Notes: a model not told the origin generated them from the letters alone. A DNA stretch of 64,000 nt from Pseudomonas frederiksbergensis (GCF_003732275.1 NZ_MOBM01000012.1:496001-560000), one strand, 5' to 3'. Shown: positions 36,141 to 46,264, counted from the first letter of the stretch. Numbers and translations are program-made.

Positions 36141-36322
36141 GGGGGATCTCCTGTCTTGAGCTCTGTATCGACCCATGGGCGGAAATCTTCAGGCTGGTAT
36201 GCTGCAAAGTTGTCGGGGTTCAGCCATAACCAAGATCTTCACAAAAAGTAGTGCAAACGAACAATGACTACACCCAAAGACCATAGTAGCCTCTGCTAGC
36301 GCTTGAACTCAGGAGTCTTTGC

Positions 36323-37774
36323 ATGTCCGTCCGTCGTACCAAAATCGTCGCTACCCTTGGCCCGGCCAGTAACTCGCCGGAAGTTCTCGAACAGTTGATT
36401 CTGGCTGGCCTGGACGTTGCCCGTCTGAACTTCTCCCACGGCACCCCCGACGAGCACAAGGCTCGCGCGAAGCTGGTGCGTGACCTCGCTGCCAAGCACG
36501 GCCGCTTCGTCGCCCTGCTGGGTGACCTGCAAGGCCCGAAAATTCGTATCGCCAAATTCGCCAACAAGAAGATCGAGCTGAAGATCGGTGATCAATTCAC
36601 CTTCTCTACCAGCCATCCGTTGACCGAAGGCAACCAGCAAGTGGTCGGCATCGACTACCCGGACCTGGTGAAAGACTGCGGCGTGGGCGACGAGCTGCTG
36701 CTCGACGACGGTCGCGTGGTCATGCGTGTCGATACCGCCACCGCCACCGAACTGCATTGCACCGTGACCATCGGCGGCCCGCTGTCGGACCACAAAGGCA
36801 TCAACCGTCGCGGTGGCGGCCTGACCGCACCGGCCCTGACCGAGAAAGACAAGGCCGACATCAAGCTCGCAGCCGAAATGGAAGTCGACTACCTCGCCGT
36901 GTCCTTCCCGCGTGACGCCGCCGACATGGAATACGCCCGTCAACTGCGCGACGAAGCCGGCGGTACTGCCTGGCTGGTGGCGAAGATCGAACGCGCCGAA
37001 GCCGTGGCCGACGACGAAACCCTCGACGGCCTGATCAAAGCCTCCGACGCGGTGATGGTTGCCCGTGGTGACTTGGGTGTGGAAATCGGCGACGCCGAGC
37101 TGGTGGGCATTCAGAAGAAAATCATTCTGCACGCACGCCGCCACAACAAAGCTGTGATCGTCGCGACCCAGATGATGGAGTCGATGATCCAGAACCCGAT
37201 GCCGACCCGCGCCGAAGTGTCCGACGTAGCCAACGCCGTGCTCGACTACACAGACGCCGTGATGCTTTCGGCCGAAAGTGCTGCCGGTTTGTACCCGCTG
37301 GAAGCCGTACAGGCCATGGCGCGCATCTGCGTCGGCGCTGAAAAGCACCCGACCAGCAAGACCTCCAGCCACCGTATCGGCACAACATTCGAACGTTGCG
37401 ACGAGAGCATTGCACTGGCAACGATGTACACCGCCAACCACTTCCCGGGCGTAAAGGCGATCATCGCGCTGACTGAAAGTGGTTACACGCCGTTGATCAT
37501 GTCGCGCATTCGTTCCTCGGTGCCGATCTACGCGTTCTCCCCGCACCGCGAAACCCAGGCCCGCGCGTCCATGTTCCGTGGCGTCTACACCGTACCGTTC
37601 GACCCGGCATCGCTGCCGCCTGAGCAAGTCAGCCAGGCCGCGATCGACGAGTTGCTCAAACGCGGCGTTGTGGAGAAAGGCGACTGGGTCATCCTGACCA
37701 AGGGCGACAGCTACCACACCACCGGCGGCACCAACGGGATGAAAATCCTGCACGTTGGCGATCCGATGGTCTGA
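36323..37774 (+). CDS. pykA: Pyruvate kinase
   Basis: A 483-residue pyruvate kinase: converts phosphoenolpyruvate and ADP to pyruvate and ATP, the last glycolytic step. Key motifs are MSVRRTKIVATLGPAS, DVARLNFSHGTPDEH, GDLQGPKIRI and VMVARGDLGVEI. Its position beside the enoyl-CoA hydratase and ferredoxin-reductase genes matches pykA (PA4329). Start at 36323 follows AGGAG. A strong terminator follows at 37795. Confidence 0.96.
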   Translation: MSVRRTKIVATLGPASNSPEVLEQLILAGLDVARLNFSHGTPDEHKARAKLVRDLAAKHGRFVALLGDLQGPKIRIAKFANKKIELKIGDQFTFSTSHPLTEGNQQVVGIDYPDLVKDCGVGDELLLDDGRVVMRVDTATATELHCTVTIGGPLSDHKGINRRGGGLTAPALTEKDKADIKLAAEMEVDYLAVSFPRDAADMEYARQLRDEAGGTAWLVAKIERAEAVADDETLDGLIKASDAVMVARGDLGVEIGDAELVGIQKKIILHARRHNKAVIVATQMMESMIQNPMPTRAEVSDVANAVLDYTDAVMLSAESAAGLYPLEAVQAMARICVGAEKHPTSKTSSHRIGTTFERCDESIALATMYTANHFPGVKAIIALTESGYTPLIMSRIRSSVPIYAFSPHRETQARASMFRGVYTVPFDPASLPPEQVSQAAIDELLKRGVVEKGDWVILTKGDSYHTTGGTNGMKILHVGDPMV

Positions 37775-37794
37775 GTACTGCAGCGCTGAAAAAC

Positions 37795-37827
37795 AAAAGC
37801 CCCGCCATGTGAATGGCGGGGCTTTTT
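37795..37827 (+). terminator. Intrinsic terminator of pykA
   Basis: AAAAGCCCCGCCAT and ATGGCGGGGCTTTTT form a perfect stem with a GTGA loop and T-run. Confidence 0.92.
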
Positions 37828-37863
37828 GCATTCTGATCCTGAAAAATTGTTGTCTGGGCCGGC

Positions 37864-37960
37864 CTCATCGCGAGCAGGCTCGCTCCCACATTGGCCGCAG
37901 CTGTTCACAAATCATGTGTGACCACCACAAAACCCTGTGGGAGCGAGCCTGCTCGCGATG
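37864..37960. repeat. REP pair, GTGGGAGCGAGCCTGCTCGC type
   Basis: Two inverted units lie between the convergent pykA and enoyl-CoA hydratase genes. Confidence 0.88.
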
Positions 37961-37983
37961 GCGTCAGCCCGGCCACCGCGAAT

Positions 37984-38730
37984 TTACCTGTTGAGAAACC
38001 CTGACAACGCCGCCATCGCTTCCGGTGAACGCAGCCGCTGGGTGAACAATGCACCCTCTTCTTCTATCACCTTGCGCAGCAGTTCTCGATCCGGCGCTTT
38101 CATCAGTTGTTTACTGATGCGCACCGCCTCCGCTGGCAACGACTCGAATCGCAACGCCATCTCCCGCGCCTTGGCCAACACCGCTTCGCCACTGCCCAAG
38201 GCTTCAGTCGCTATCCCCCACGCCGCCGCCTGCTCACCACTGAAACCCTCGCCAAGCAGCAACAACTGCGCGGCTTTGGCATGTCCGAGCAAGCGCGGCA
38301 GGATCAGGCTGGAACCGAACTCCGGGCACAACCCGAGGTTGACGAACGGCATACGCAACCGGGCGTCGGTGCTGACGTAAACCAGGTCGCAATGCAGCAG
38401 CATCGTCGTGCCGATCCCCACCGCCGCACCGGCCACGGCGGCGATCACCGGTTTACGGCACTCCAGCAAATTGAGCATGAAGTGGAACACGGGGCTTTCG
38501 AGGTTGCTCGGGGGTTGCTGAAGGAAATCAAGGATGTCGTTGCCGGCGGTGAAACACTCAGCGCCACCGGTGATCAGCACCGCATTGATCTCGGGGTCGG
38601 TATCGGCTTGCTTCAGGGCCTCGGCCAAGTGGCTGTACATGGCGCGAGTCAGGGCGTTTTTCTTCTCGGGGCGATTGATGCGCAAGGTCAGCAGGCCGCG
38701 CTCGCGTTCAAATCGGATGGTATCGGGCAT
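37984..38730 (-). CDS. Enoyl-CoA hydratase/isomerase
   Basis: A 248-residue crotonase-family enzyme. The oxyanion-hole regions are RPEKKNAL, AGNDILDF and AVAGAAVGIGTTM; the acidic residue in LGLCPEFGSSL is a likely catalytic Glu. It hydrates or isomerises enoyl-CoA esters. It is the last gene of a minus-strand run after the GGDEF and ferredoxin-reductase genes, with a 31-base gap. Position matches PA4330. The exact CoA substrate is unknown. Confidence 0.92.
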   Translation of the reverse strand: MPDTIRFERERGLLTLRINRPEKKNALTRAMYSHLAEALKQADTDPEINAVLITGGAECFTAGNDILDFLQQPPSNLESPVFHFMLNLLECRKPVIAAVAGAAVGIGTTMLLHCDLVYVSTDARLRMPFVNLGLCPEFGSSLILPRLLGHAKAAQLLLLGEGFSGEQAAAWGIATEALGSGEAVLAKAREMALRFESLPAEAVRISKQLMKAPDRELLRKVIEEEGALFTQRLRSPEAMAALSGFLNR

Positions 38731-38761
38731 GGTGAGTCTCGCGTCGTTAAACGATCAGCGC

Positions 38762-39697
38762 TCAACCACGGGGTAGAAAGACATCCGCCAGCAGTTGATT
38801 GCGCGGCAAACCGGCCAGGTACAGGCGCCGGGCAAAGGCGTCGACGCTGTCGGGGGCTCCGCAGACTAAGGCCAGGGTTTGCCGCGAAACAAGGCGCAGT
38901 TGCGCCAAAGCCGCGGGCAACTCGGCCGCCGTCCATAACTCGATCGTCAGGTTTTCACGGCCGTCGGCCATGGCTTGCAGGGGTTTGGCCAGATAATGCT
39001 CACTCGCATCATGAGCCAGGTGAATGACACGAATGGGGCCTTGGTGATCCTGACGCAATGCTTCGCGCAAAATACCGAACAACGGCCCCAGACCGGTGCC
39101 GGCCGCCAATAACCACAGCGGTCGGGTGTGCCAGTCCGGGTCGTAATGCAACGCACCGCCGCGCAACTCGCCGAGCCGGATCGGGTCGCCGATTTTCAGC
39201 TGGCGTGCCGCATCACTGAATTCCCCCGGTTGGCGGCAATCGAGGTGGAACTCCAGAAAGCGATCTTCTTCCGGCAGGCTGGCCAGTGAATACGGCCGCG
39301 CAATCTGCCCTGCCCACAACACCAGATGCTGCCCCGCCTGATAGCGCAACGGTCGCTCGCTAGTCAGGCGCAAACGCAAGACGCTGGAGCTCAGCCAATC
39401 GCTGGCGGCCACCTGAGCGGCAAGCCCATCACGCAGTGGGTCAAAGGTTTCGATTTGCAGATCGTCGACCACCTGGCACTGACAGGCCAGTCGCCACCCC
39501 TGCTGACGCTGCTCATTGCTCAAGGCATCCGGACGGCTGTCGCTGGGCAAGCCCTCGACACACTTGACCAGGCACGCATGGCAACTGCCCGCCCGGCAGC
39601 TATAGGGCACCGACACGCCGTTCTGATTCAAGGCGTCGAGCAGGTTGCTCCCCGCCGCCACCGTCCATTGGCGTTCGCCGACCCGTAACTCAGGCAT
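38762..39697 (-). CDS. 2Fe-2S ferredoxin/NAD(P)H oxidoreductase
   Basis: A 311-residue fused electron-transfer protein. The N-terminal plant-type ferredoxin domain has the cluster CRAGSCHAC...C (residues about 30-75). It is followed by an FAD domain (ARPYSLASLPEE) and an NAD domain (LLAAGTGLGPLFGI; LVCGAPDSVDAF). Start at 39697 fits GGGAG seven bases upstream. It overlaps the end of the GGDEF gene by eight bases (ATGCCTGA), so translation is coupled. Position matches PA4331. It should pass electrons from NAD(P)H to an unknown oxygenase or reductase. Confidence 0.9.
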   Translation of the reverse strand: MPELRVGERQWTVAAGSNLLDALNQNGVSVPYSCRAGSCHACLVKCVEGLPSDSRPDALSNEQRQQGWRLACQCQVVDDLQIETFDPLRDGLAAQVAASDWLSSSVLRLRLTSERPLRYQAGQHLVLWAGQIARPYSLASLPEEDRFLEFHLDCRQPGEFSDAARQLKIGDPIRLGELRGGALHYDPDWHTRPLWLLAAGTGLGPLFGILREALRQDHQGPIRVIHLAHDASEHYLAKPLQAMADGRENLTIELWTAAELPAALAQLRLVSRQTLALVCGAPDSVDAFARRLYLAGLPRNQLLADVFLPRG

Positions 39698-40808
39698 CGA
39701 CATTCTCCCAGGCCGCCGCGCAACGGTTACGGCCATCACGCTTGGCGCGGTACAGCGCCTGATCGGCGCGCTGCAAGGCGTCATCCAGATCGTCGCCAAG
39801 CGTCAACAAGGTCATGCCCGCCGACAGGCTGAGGTGGCGCACATCCAGGCCGACCAACTCGACATCCATAAAGGCAATGCGCAACCGTTCGCAGCAAGCG
39901 GTCAGACGTTCGGGATCACAATCGGGCAACAGCACCACGAACTCTTCACCGCCATAGCGGGCCAGAATATCGCCATCGCGCAGGCATGCAGTGGCCACCC
40001 CGGCGAACGCTTGCAACACCTGATCGCCAGCGGCATGGCCGTGAACATCGTTGATGCGTTTGAAGTGATCGAGGTCGATCAACGCCAGGCCATGCACCAC
40101 GTCGGCTTCCATGGCATTCAACTCCCGGGAGGCCAGGCGCAGGAAATGTCGACGGTTAAACAGCCCAGTGAGTTCGTCGGTCGCCACCAGGCCTTCGAGC
40201 TGGCGCATCATTCCGCGCAGGGTGTCCTGATGCGCCTGCAAGGCGAACCGCCGCTGACGCATACGCTGGCGCGACATCTGCACGTAACGGGCGTAAAGCA
40301 CCAGCCATACGAGTACTACAAACAGCACGCACACCTGCAACAGCGCCAGTGTCGGGTTGGGTAGCTGGAAGTGGTAGCCCTCCCACAAGGTGATGGCGCT
40401 GAAACTGAAAAACACCAGAAACGCGCAACGGGTGAAAGCCGTGCGCGACAGATGAAACAACCCGAACAACAGAATCAGCAGGTAAAACACCAGAAACGCG
40501 CCGCGTGCCTCGTCCAGATGAGCGATGAGCCAGGTTTGCCAACCCAGCCCCAGCAGTATTTGCACTTCAGTCAGGCTCGGGTCGGAAAAGCGCAGGTTGC
40601 GGCCGCTGGAGAACACCGCGAACAACACCGCCTGGCTGAATACCACCAACGCGCTGCCGATCGCCATGCCGGTGACGGACTCTTGGTAGTGACCAGTGAA
40701 AAACGCCAGCCACAGCAGCAGCAAAGCCAGGGCGTAGGTGCCAGCTGCGAGGGCGAAGCGTTTGAGCAAAAGCCGCTGGATGGCGTTATGGGTCAATCGT
40801 TGATTCAC
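39690..40808 (-). CDS. sadC: Diguanylate cyclase, SadC-like
   Basis: A 372-residue inner-membrane protein. About five membrane segments lie in residues 15-175. After a basic linker comes the GGDEF domain: DELTGLFNRRHF, DLDHFKRIND and the active site ARYGGEEFVVLLP. The inhibitory RxxD site is present (RDGD) just before the active site, so product feedback is likely. It makes the second messenger c-di-GMP. Position next to PA4331- and fumarase-like genes matches sadC (PA4332), which promotes surface attachment. The protein is shorter than PAO1 SadC. Confidence 0.85.
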   Translation of the reverse strand: MNQRLTHNAIQRLLLKRFALAAGTYALALLLLWLAFFTGHYQESVTGMAIGSALVVFSQAVLFAVFSSGRNLRFSDPSLTEVQILLGLGWQTWLIAHLDEARGAFLVFYLLILLFGLFHLSRTAFTRCAFLVFFSFSAITLWEGYHFQLPNPTLALLQVCVLFVVLVWLVLYARYVQMSRQRMRQRRFALQAHQDTLRGMMRQLEGLVATDELTGLFNRRHFLRLASRELNAMEADVVHGLALIDLDHFKRINDVHGHAAGDQVLQAFAGVATACLRDGDILARYGGEEFVVLLPDCDPERLTACCERLRIAFMDVELVGLDVRHLSLSAGMTLLTLGDDLDDALQRADQALYRAKRDGRNRCAAAWENVDA

Positions 40809-40943
40809 CGTGGGAAAGGGGGCTGTCAGAGTGTCCTACTCTACAGGCCGGATGCCACTTTAGTGGCGTGTCTGATAAATGACCATTCAATTTTCTGGGC
40901 AGAAAACTGGCGTCAAAGCCATGACCCGAGCTCGGGATAATCC

Positions 40944-41065
40944 TGTGGCGAGGGAGCTTGCTCCCGCTGGGCTGCGAAGCGGCCCCCCAGCATTCTTTCA
41001 GTTGAACTGCGATGAATCTATTACGACTGCTTCGCAGCCGAACGGGAGCAAGCTCCCTCGCCACA
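40944..41065. repeat. REP pair, GGCGAGGGAGCTTGCTCCCG type
   Basis: Inverted units lie between the divergent sadC-like and fumarase genes. Confidence 0.85.
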
Positions 41066-41199
41066 AAAGCCCTTCACCCATATTCATCTGTGGGCGGTAT
41101 GCGACCAACGTTTGATTGTCAACAGATGTGCCCGCCATCGAGGCGCGGTATACTGCCGCGCCTTTTTAGCGTCGCGCCAGCATGCCCGGCGTGCCTTGA

Positions 41200-41243
41200 A
41201 AGGTGCTTGCAACCGACCGATGCACCCAAGCTGCAAGCACCTT
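41200..41243 (+). promoter_or_regulatory. Hairpin in the fumarase leader
   Basis: AAGGTGCTTGCA and TGCAAGCACCTT are perfect 12-base arms with a 20-base loop. They end about 22 bases before the AGAGGAG ribosome site. There is no T-run, so it is not a plain terminator; an mRNA-stability or regulatory role is possible. Confidence 0.5.
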
Positions 41244-41278
41244 ATTGAATGTTCCCGTCTTTTAGAGGAGCGCGACTC

Positions 41279-42802
41279 ATGACCGTGATCAAGCAAGACG
41301 ACCTGATTCAGAGCGTTGCCGACGCCCTGCAATTCATTTCTTACTACCACCCCGTGGATTTCATCCAGGCGATGCACGAGGCCTACCTGCGTGAAGAATC
41401 GCCGGCAGCTCGCGATTCCATGGCGCAGATCCTGATCAACTCGCGCATGTGCGCTACCGGCCACCGCCCGATCTGCCAGGACACCGGTATCGTTACCGTG
41501 TTCGTGCGCGTGGGCATGGACGTTCGTTGGGATGGCGCCACCATGGGCCTGGACGACATGATCAACGAAGGTGTGCGCCGGGCTTACAACCTGCCGGAAA
41601 ACGTCCTGCGTGCCTCGATCCTCGCCGACCCGGCGGGCGCTCGTAAAAACACCAAGGACAACACCCCGGCCGTTATCCACTACTCCATCGTTCCGGGTAA
41701 CACCGTGGAAGTGGACGTGGCGGCCAAGGGCGGCGGCTCCGAGAACAAGTCGAAAATGGCCATGCTCAACCCGTCCGACTCGATCGTCGACTGGGTACTC
41801 AAGACCGTTCCGGAAATGGGCGCCGGCTGGTGCCCACCGGGCATGCTCGGCATCGGCATCGGCGGCACCGCCGAGAAAGCCGCCGTCATGGCCAAGGAAG
41901 TGTTGATGGAATCCATCGACATTCACGAGCTGAAGAAGCGCGGCCCGTCCAACCGTATCGAAGAGATGCGTCTGGAGCTGTTCGAGAAGGTCAACCAACT
42001 GGGCATCGGCGCCCAGGGCCTGGGTGGCCTGACCACCGTGCTCGACGTGAAGATCATGGATTACCCGACCCACGCCGCGTCCCTGCCGGTGTGCATGATC
42101 CCTAACTGCGCCGCCACCCGTCACGCACACTTCGTGCTCGACGGCTCCGGCCCGGCCTCGCTGGAAGCGCCACCGCTGGACGCCTACCCGGAAATCGTCT
42201 GGGAAGCCGGCCCGTCGGCTCGTCGCGTCAACCTCGACACTCTGACACCGGAAGAAGTGCAGAGCTGGAAGCCGGGCGAAACCGTCCTGCTCAACGGCAA
42301 AATGCTCACCGGTCGCGACGCGGCGCACAAGCGCATGGTCGAGATGCTGAACAAGGGTGAAACCCTGCCGGTGGATCTGAAAGGTCGCTTCATCTACTAC
42401 GTCGGCCCGGTCGATCCGGTCGGTGACGAAGTGGTTGGCCCTGCCGGCCCTACCACCGCCACGCGGATGGACAAGTTCACCCGTCAGATCCTCGAGCAAA
42501 CCGGCCTGTTGGGCATGATCGGCAAATCAGAGCGCGGCCCGACCGCGATCGAAGCGATCAAGGACCACAAAGCGGTTTACCTGATGGCTGTTGGCGGCGC
42601 GGCTTACCTGGTGGCGCAAGCCATCAAGAAATCCCGCGTGGTGGCGTTCGCCGAGCTGGGCATGGAAGCGATCTACGAGTTCGACGTCAAAGACATGCCT
42701 GTGACCGTTGCGGTCGACAGCAAAGGCGAGTCGGTACACATCACCGGTCCTGCGATCTGGCAGAAAAAGATCAGTGAAAGCCTGGCGGTGGAAGTGCAGT
42801 AA
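41279..42802 (+). CDS. Class I fumarate hydratase (4Fe-4S)
   Basis: A 507-residue iron-sulfur fumarase that interconverts fumarate and malate in the TCA cycle. CQDTGIVTVFVRVG and CMIPNCAATRHAHFVLDGSG hold cluster cysteines; TTATRMDKFTRQILEQTG is a conserved C-terminal motif. AGAGGAG precedes the ATG at 41279. Position after the SadC-like gene matches PA4333. A terminator follows. Confidence 0.95.
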   Translation: MTVIKQDDLIQSVADALQFISYYHPVDFIQAMHEAYLREESPAARDSMAQILINSRMCATGHRPICQDTGIVTVFVRVGMDVRWDGATMGLDDMINEGVRRAYNLPENVLRASILADPAGARKNTKDNTPAVIHYSIVPGNTVEVDVAAKGGGSENKSKMAMLNPSDSIVDWVLKTVPEMGAGWCPPGMLGIGIGGTAEKAAVMAKEVLMESIDIHELKKRGPSNRIEEMRLELFEKVNQLGIGAQGLGGLTTVLDVKIMDYPTHAASLPVCMIPNCAATRHAHFVLDGSGPASLEAPPLDAYPEIVWEAGPSARRVNLDTLTPEEVQSWKPGETVLLNGKMLTGRDAAHKRMVEMLNKGETLPVDLKGRFIYYVGPVDPVGDEVVGPAGPTTATRMDKFTRQILEQTGLLGMIGKSERGPTAIEAIKDHKAVYLMAVGGAAYLVAQAIKKSRVVAFAELGMEAIYEFDVKDMPVTVAVDSKGESVHITGPAIWQKKISESLAVEVQ

Positions 42803-42819
42803 ACGCCTCCCCCGCTAAC

Positions 42820-42862
42820 GAAAAAGGCCGGGCCGTCTCCCCAGACGACCCGGCTTTTTTTT
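42820..42862 (+). terminator. Intrinsic terminator of the fumarase gene
   Basis: AAAAAGGCCGGGCCGTCT and AGACGACCCGGCTTTTTTTT pair around CCCC, giving a stem and long T-run. Confidence 0.92.
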
Positions 42863-43005
42863 GGATAACGATTTAATTCTTCGATCCACGCAGCCACTTC
42901 GACTTTTTGGAGAAAGCGCTGGCGTCTGAACACGTCATGCCGGGACGAAGAATGCGCGGCCTCATGGTATGGTGCCCGCCCATCCTTCAACCTGTTTCCT
43001 ACAGC

Positions 43006-44766
43006 ATGCTGCCGACTTCCCGTACCCTGCGCCTGTCGTTGTACTCCTTGCTGATCATCGCCGGTGCGGTGCTCGCCGCTACGCTGGCCATCCGTCACAC
43101 CGAACGCCAAGCGTTGGTGGAAGATGCCGCACGCGCCAATCAGCAACTGGCGCTGTACGCCAATTCCCTGCACACCCTAATCGAGCGCTACCGCGCCCTG
43201 CCCGCCGTATTGGCGCTGGACCCGGAACTGCGCGCCGCGCTAAACGGTGAAGTGAGCCCCGAACAGCAGCTTGCGTTGAATCGTAAACTGGAAAAAATCA
43301 ACGGCGCCGCGCAGTCCTCGACCCTCGAATTACTGGATCGCACCGGCCTGGCCGTGGCCGCCAGTAACTGGCGCTTGCCCAGCAGTTACGTCGGCCACAA
43401 CTACGGTTTTCGCCCCTACTTCAGCCAGACCCGCACCCAAGGCACCGGGCGCTTTTATGCGGTGGGTGTAACCAGCGGCATTCCCGGTTACTTCCTGTCC
43501 AGCGCGGTGACCAGCGACAGTGGCGAGTTTCTTGGTGCCATGGTGGTGAAACTCGAGTTTCCGGAGCTTGAGCGCGAATGGCGTCAGGGCAGCGACACGT
43601 TGCTGGTCAGCGATGCCCGCGGGATTATCTTCATCGCCAACCAGCCAGGCTGGCGTTACCGCCAATTGAAACCGCTGAGCGACCGCGACCGCGCCGAGCT
43701 CAAAACCACCCGCCAATACGACAAACAGCCGCTGACCCTTCTTGACTATCAATCGGTGCAGCGCTTCGATGACAACAGTGATCTGAAGCGGGTCAATGGC
43801 CCGGACGGGCCGGCGGATTACCTCTGGGAATCGCTGCCACTGGCCGCTGAAGACTGGACCTTGCACTTGCTGCGTCGCCCGCAGATCCCGTTAGAAGATC
43901 GCCGCAACGCCGGGCTCGCCGCCGCCGGGGTGTGGCTGGCAGCGGTGTTTTTGCTGCTGTTCCTCAACCAGCGTTGGCGTCTGGCCAAGTTGCGCCAGCG
44001 CAGTCGCGAAGAACTCGAGCGACTGGTGGAAGAACGCACCCGGGATTTGCGCACCGCTCAGGACGGGCTGGTGCAATCGGCCAAGCTCGCGGCCCTCGGT
44101 CAGATGTCTGCCGCGCTGGCCCATGAAATCAATCAGCCGCTGACCGCCCAGCGCATGCAGCTTGCTACTCTGAGGCTGCTGCTCGATCACGGTCGTGTCG
44201 AGGATGCCTACAAGGCACTGAAACCGGTGGACGACATGCTCACGCGCATGGCCGCCCTCACCGGCCACCTGAAAACCTTCGCGCGCAAAAGCCCCAGCGG
44301 TCTGCGCGAACGGCTGGACCTGGCGGCAGTGGTCGATCAATCCTTGCAGTTGCTGGATGCGCGCCTGCGTGACGAGCACATCAGCACCGTGCTCCATCTG
44401 ACCCGCCCGGCCTGGGTGCGTGGCGATGCGATTCGTCTTGAACAGGTGCTGATCAACCTGCTGCGCAATGCCCTGGATGCAATGCACGACAAACCCTGCA
44501 AGCGTCTGGAAATCCGCCTCGAAGCCGATGAACAATTGTGGCGCCTGAGCGTCTCCGATAACGGTGGCGGCATTGCCGAAGAGAACCTGGGTAAGGTGTT
44601 TGACCCGTTCTTCACCACCAAACCGGTGGGCGATGGCCTGGGCCTCGGGCTGGCCGTCTCGTTCGCCATCGCTCACGAAGCAGGCGGACGCCTGAGTGCC
44701 GATAATGGTGAAAACGGCGCGGTGTTCACCCTGACGTTGCCCATTGATCTGGAGGTGCCTGGCTGA
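43006..44766 (+). CDS. DctB/MifS-like sensor histidine kinase
   Basis: A 586-residue kinase. Membrane segment 1 (SLYSLLIIAGAVLAATLAI) is followed by a large periplasmic double-Cache sensor of the DctB kind (about residues 35-290) and membrane segment 2 (GVWLAAVFLLLFLN). After a coiled-coil linker come the H-box ALAHEINQPLTAQ and the ATP domain NLLRNALDA, SDNGGGI, GLGLGLAVSFA. I chose ATG 43006 (MLPTSRTL). Its stop overlaps the response regulator start (TGATG). The Cache type and the dicarboxylate or ketoglutarate permease downstream point to sensing a C4/C5 acid. Confidence 0.9.
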   Translation: MLPTSRTLRLSLYSLLIIAGAVLAATLAIRHTERQALVEDAARANQQLALYANSLHTLIERYRALPAVLALDPELRAALNGEVSPEQQLALNRKLEKINGAAQSSTLELLDRTGLAVAASNWRLPSSYVGHNYGFRPYFSQTRTQGTGRFYAVGVTSGIPGYFLSSAVTSDSGEFLGAMVVKLEFPELEREWRQGSDTLLVSDARGIIFIANQPGWRYRQLKPLSDRDRAELKTTRQYDKQPLTLLDYQSVQRFDDNSDLKRVNGPDGPADYLWESLPLAAEDWTLHLLRRPQIPLEDRRNAGLAAAGVWLAAVFLLLFLNQRWRLAKLRQRSREELERLVEERTRDLRTAQDGLVQSAKLAALGQMSAALAHEINQPLTAQRMQLATLRLLLDHGRVEDAYKALKPVDDMLTRMAALTGHLKTFARKSPSGLRERLDLAAVVDQSLQLLDARLRDEHISTVLHLTRPAWVRGDAIRLEQVLINLLRNALDAMHDKPCKRLEIRLEADEQLWRLSVSDNGGGIAEENLGKVFDPFFTTKPVGDGLGLGLAVSFAIAHEAGGRLSADNGENGAVFTLTLPIDLEVPG

Positions 44767-46100
44767 TGCTCAATTCGGTGATGGTGGTCGATGACGAAAG
44801 CAGCATCCGCAGCGCCGTCGAACAGTGGCTGAGCCTGTCGGGGTTCGAAGTGCAGCTGTTCAGTCGCGCCGATGCATGCCTGGCGCAACTGCCGAAGCAC
44901 TTCCCCGGGGTAATTCTCAGCGACGTGCGCATGCCCGGCATGACCGGGCTGGAGCTGCTGGCCGAAGTCCAGCGCCGCGATGCCGACTTGCCGGTGATCT
45001 TGCTGACCGGTCACGGCGATGTGCCGATGGCCGTCGAAGCGATGCGCGATGGCGCCTACGATTTCCTCGAAAAACCTTTCAGCCCGGAAACCCTGTTGAG
45101 CAGCTTGCGCCGGGCTCTGGATAAGCGCCGGCTGGTGCTGGAAAACCGCGCGCTGCATGAACAGGCGGACAATCGCGCCAAACTCGATGCGACGCTGCTG
45201 GGAGTGTCCCGTGGCTTGCAAACACTGCGCCGGCAGGTGCTGGATCTGGCGACGCTGCCGGTCAACGTGCTGATCCGTGGCGAAACCGGCAGCGGCAAGG
45301 AATTGGTTGCCCGTTGCTTGCACGACTTCGGTCCCCGCGCAGATAAACCCTTCGTGGCGCTGAACTGCGCGGCGATTCCCGAGCAATTGTTCGAGGCCGA
45401 ACTGTTCGGTCATGAAAGCGGCGCGTTCACGGGCGCCCAGGGCAAACGCATCGGCAAGCTCGAATACGCCGATGGCGGCACGCTGTTTCTCGATGAAATC
45501 GAAAGTATGCCGTTGGCCCAGCAGGTGAAACTGCTGCGGGTGTTGCAGGAACAGAAGCTTGAGCGATTGGGTTCCAATCAGAGCATCCACGTAGACTTGC
45601 GGATCATTGCCGCGACCAAACCCGACTTGCTGGATGAAGCGCGGGCCGGACGTTTTCGCGAGGACTTGGCCTATCGATTGAACGTCGCCGAGTTACGTCT
45701 GCCGCCGTTGCGTGACCGGCGTGAAGACATTCCACTGTTGTTCGAGTTCTTCGCACAGAGTGCCGCCGAGCGTTTGGGCCGCACCTTTGCGCCCTTGAGC
45801 GGGCCGCAACTCAGCCATCTGCTGAGCCACGACTGGCCGGGCAATGTGCGCGAACTGGCGAACGTCGCCGAGCGCCAAGTGCTGGGCCTGGGTGAACCGG
45901 AACCGGCGGGGATCGATCCCGGCCAGTCGCTGGCGGCGCAGCAGGAAGCCTTCGAAGCACATTGCTTGCGCGCGGCACTGACCCGGCATAAAGGTGATGT
46001 GAAAGCGGTGCTTGAAGAGCTGCAACTGCCGCGCCGTACCTTTAATGAAAAGATGCAGCGGCATGGGTTGAGCCGCGAGATGTTTTTGCAGGACAGCTGA
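44766..46100 (+). CDS. Sigma-54 response regulator, DctD/MifR-like
   Basis: A 444-residue activator. The receiver domain has VMVVDDE and the phospho-Asp in ILSDVRMPG; the AAA+ domain has GETGSGKE, the sigma-54 contact motif GAFTGA and [10 protein letters not shown]. The C-terminal Fis-type helix-turn-helix ends [18 protein letters not shown]. It is coupled to the kinase gene by TGATG. A sigma-54 promoter and two palindromes stand ahead of the next gene, a permease, which is the likely target. Confidence 0.93.
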   Translation: MLNSVMVVDDESSIRSAVEQWLSLSGFEVQLFSRADACLAQLPKHFPGVILSDVRMPGMTGLELLAEVQRRDADLPVILLTGHGDVPMAVEAMRDGAYDFLEKPFSPETLLSSLRRALDKRRLVLENRALHEQADNRAKLDATLLGVSRGLQTLRRQVLDLATLPVNVLIRGETGSGKELVARCLHDFGPRADKPFVALNCAAIPEQLFEAELFGHESGAFTGAQGKRIGKLEYADGGTLFLDEIESMPLAQQVKLLRVLQEQKLERLGSNQSIHVDLRIIAATKPDLLDEARAGRFREDLAYRLNVAELRLPPLRDRREDIPLLFEFFAQSAAERLGRTFAPLSGPQLSHLLSHDWPGNVRELANVAERQVLGLGEPEPAGIDPGQSLAAQQEAFEAHCLRAALTRHKGDVKAVLEELQLPRRTFNEKMQRHGLSREMFLQDS

Positions 46101-46120
46101 TTTTGTGGTGCCTGGACTGG

Positions 46121-46201
46121 CCTCATCGCGAGCAGGCTCGCTCCCACAATGGTCCTGCGCACACCAATCTACTGTGGGAGCGAGCCTGCTCGCGATGAGG
46201 C
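46121..46201. repeat. REP pair, GTGGGAGCGAGCCTGCTCGC type
   Basis: Inverted units directly follow the response-regulator gene. Confidence 0.88.
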
Positions 46202-46232
46202 CGGCACAGGCAAAGAACCCCATGACTCTATA

Positions 46233-46246
46233 AGCGGATTTCCGCT
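46233..46246. promoter_or_regulatory. Upstream activator site 1
   Basis: AGCGGATTTCCGCT is an inverted repeat (AGCGGA and TCCGCT). An identical copy lies 32 bases downstream, three helical turns away. Confidence 0.65.
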
Positions 46247-46264
46247 CGCGTCCGATCCTCAATA

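Noticed and set aside
36296..37831. Long minus-strand frame opposite pyruvate kinase
   Set aside because: It is an antisense shadow of a high-GC gene, with His/Val/Gly-rich low-complexity translation and no family motif.
41084..42499. Long minus-strand frame opposite fumarase
   Set aside because: Same reason: it mirrors fumarase codons and has no plausible start signal or domain.
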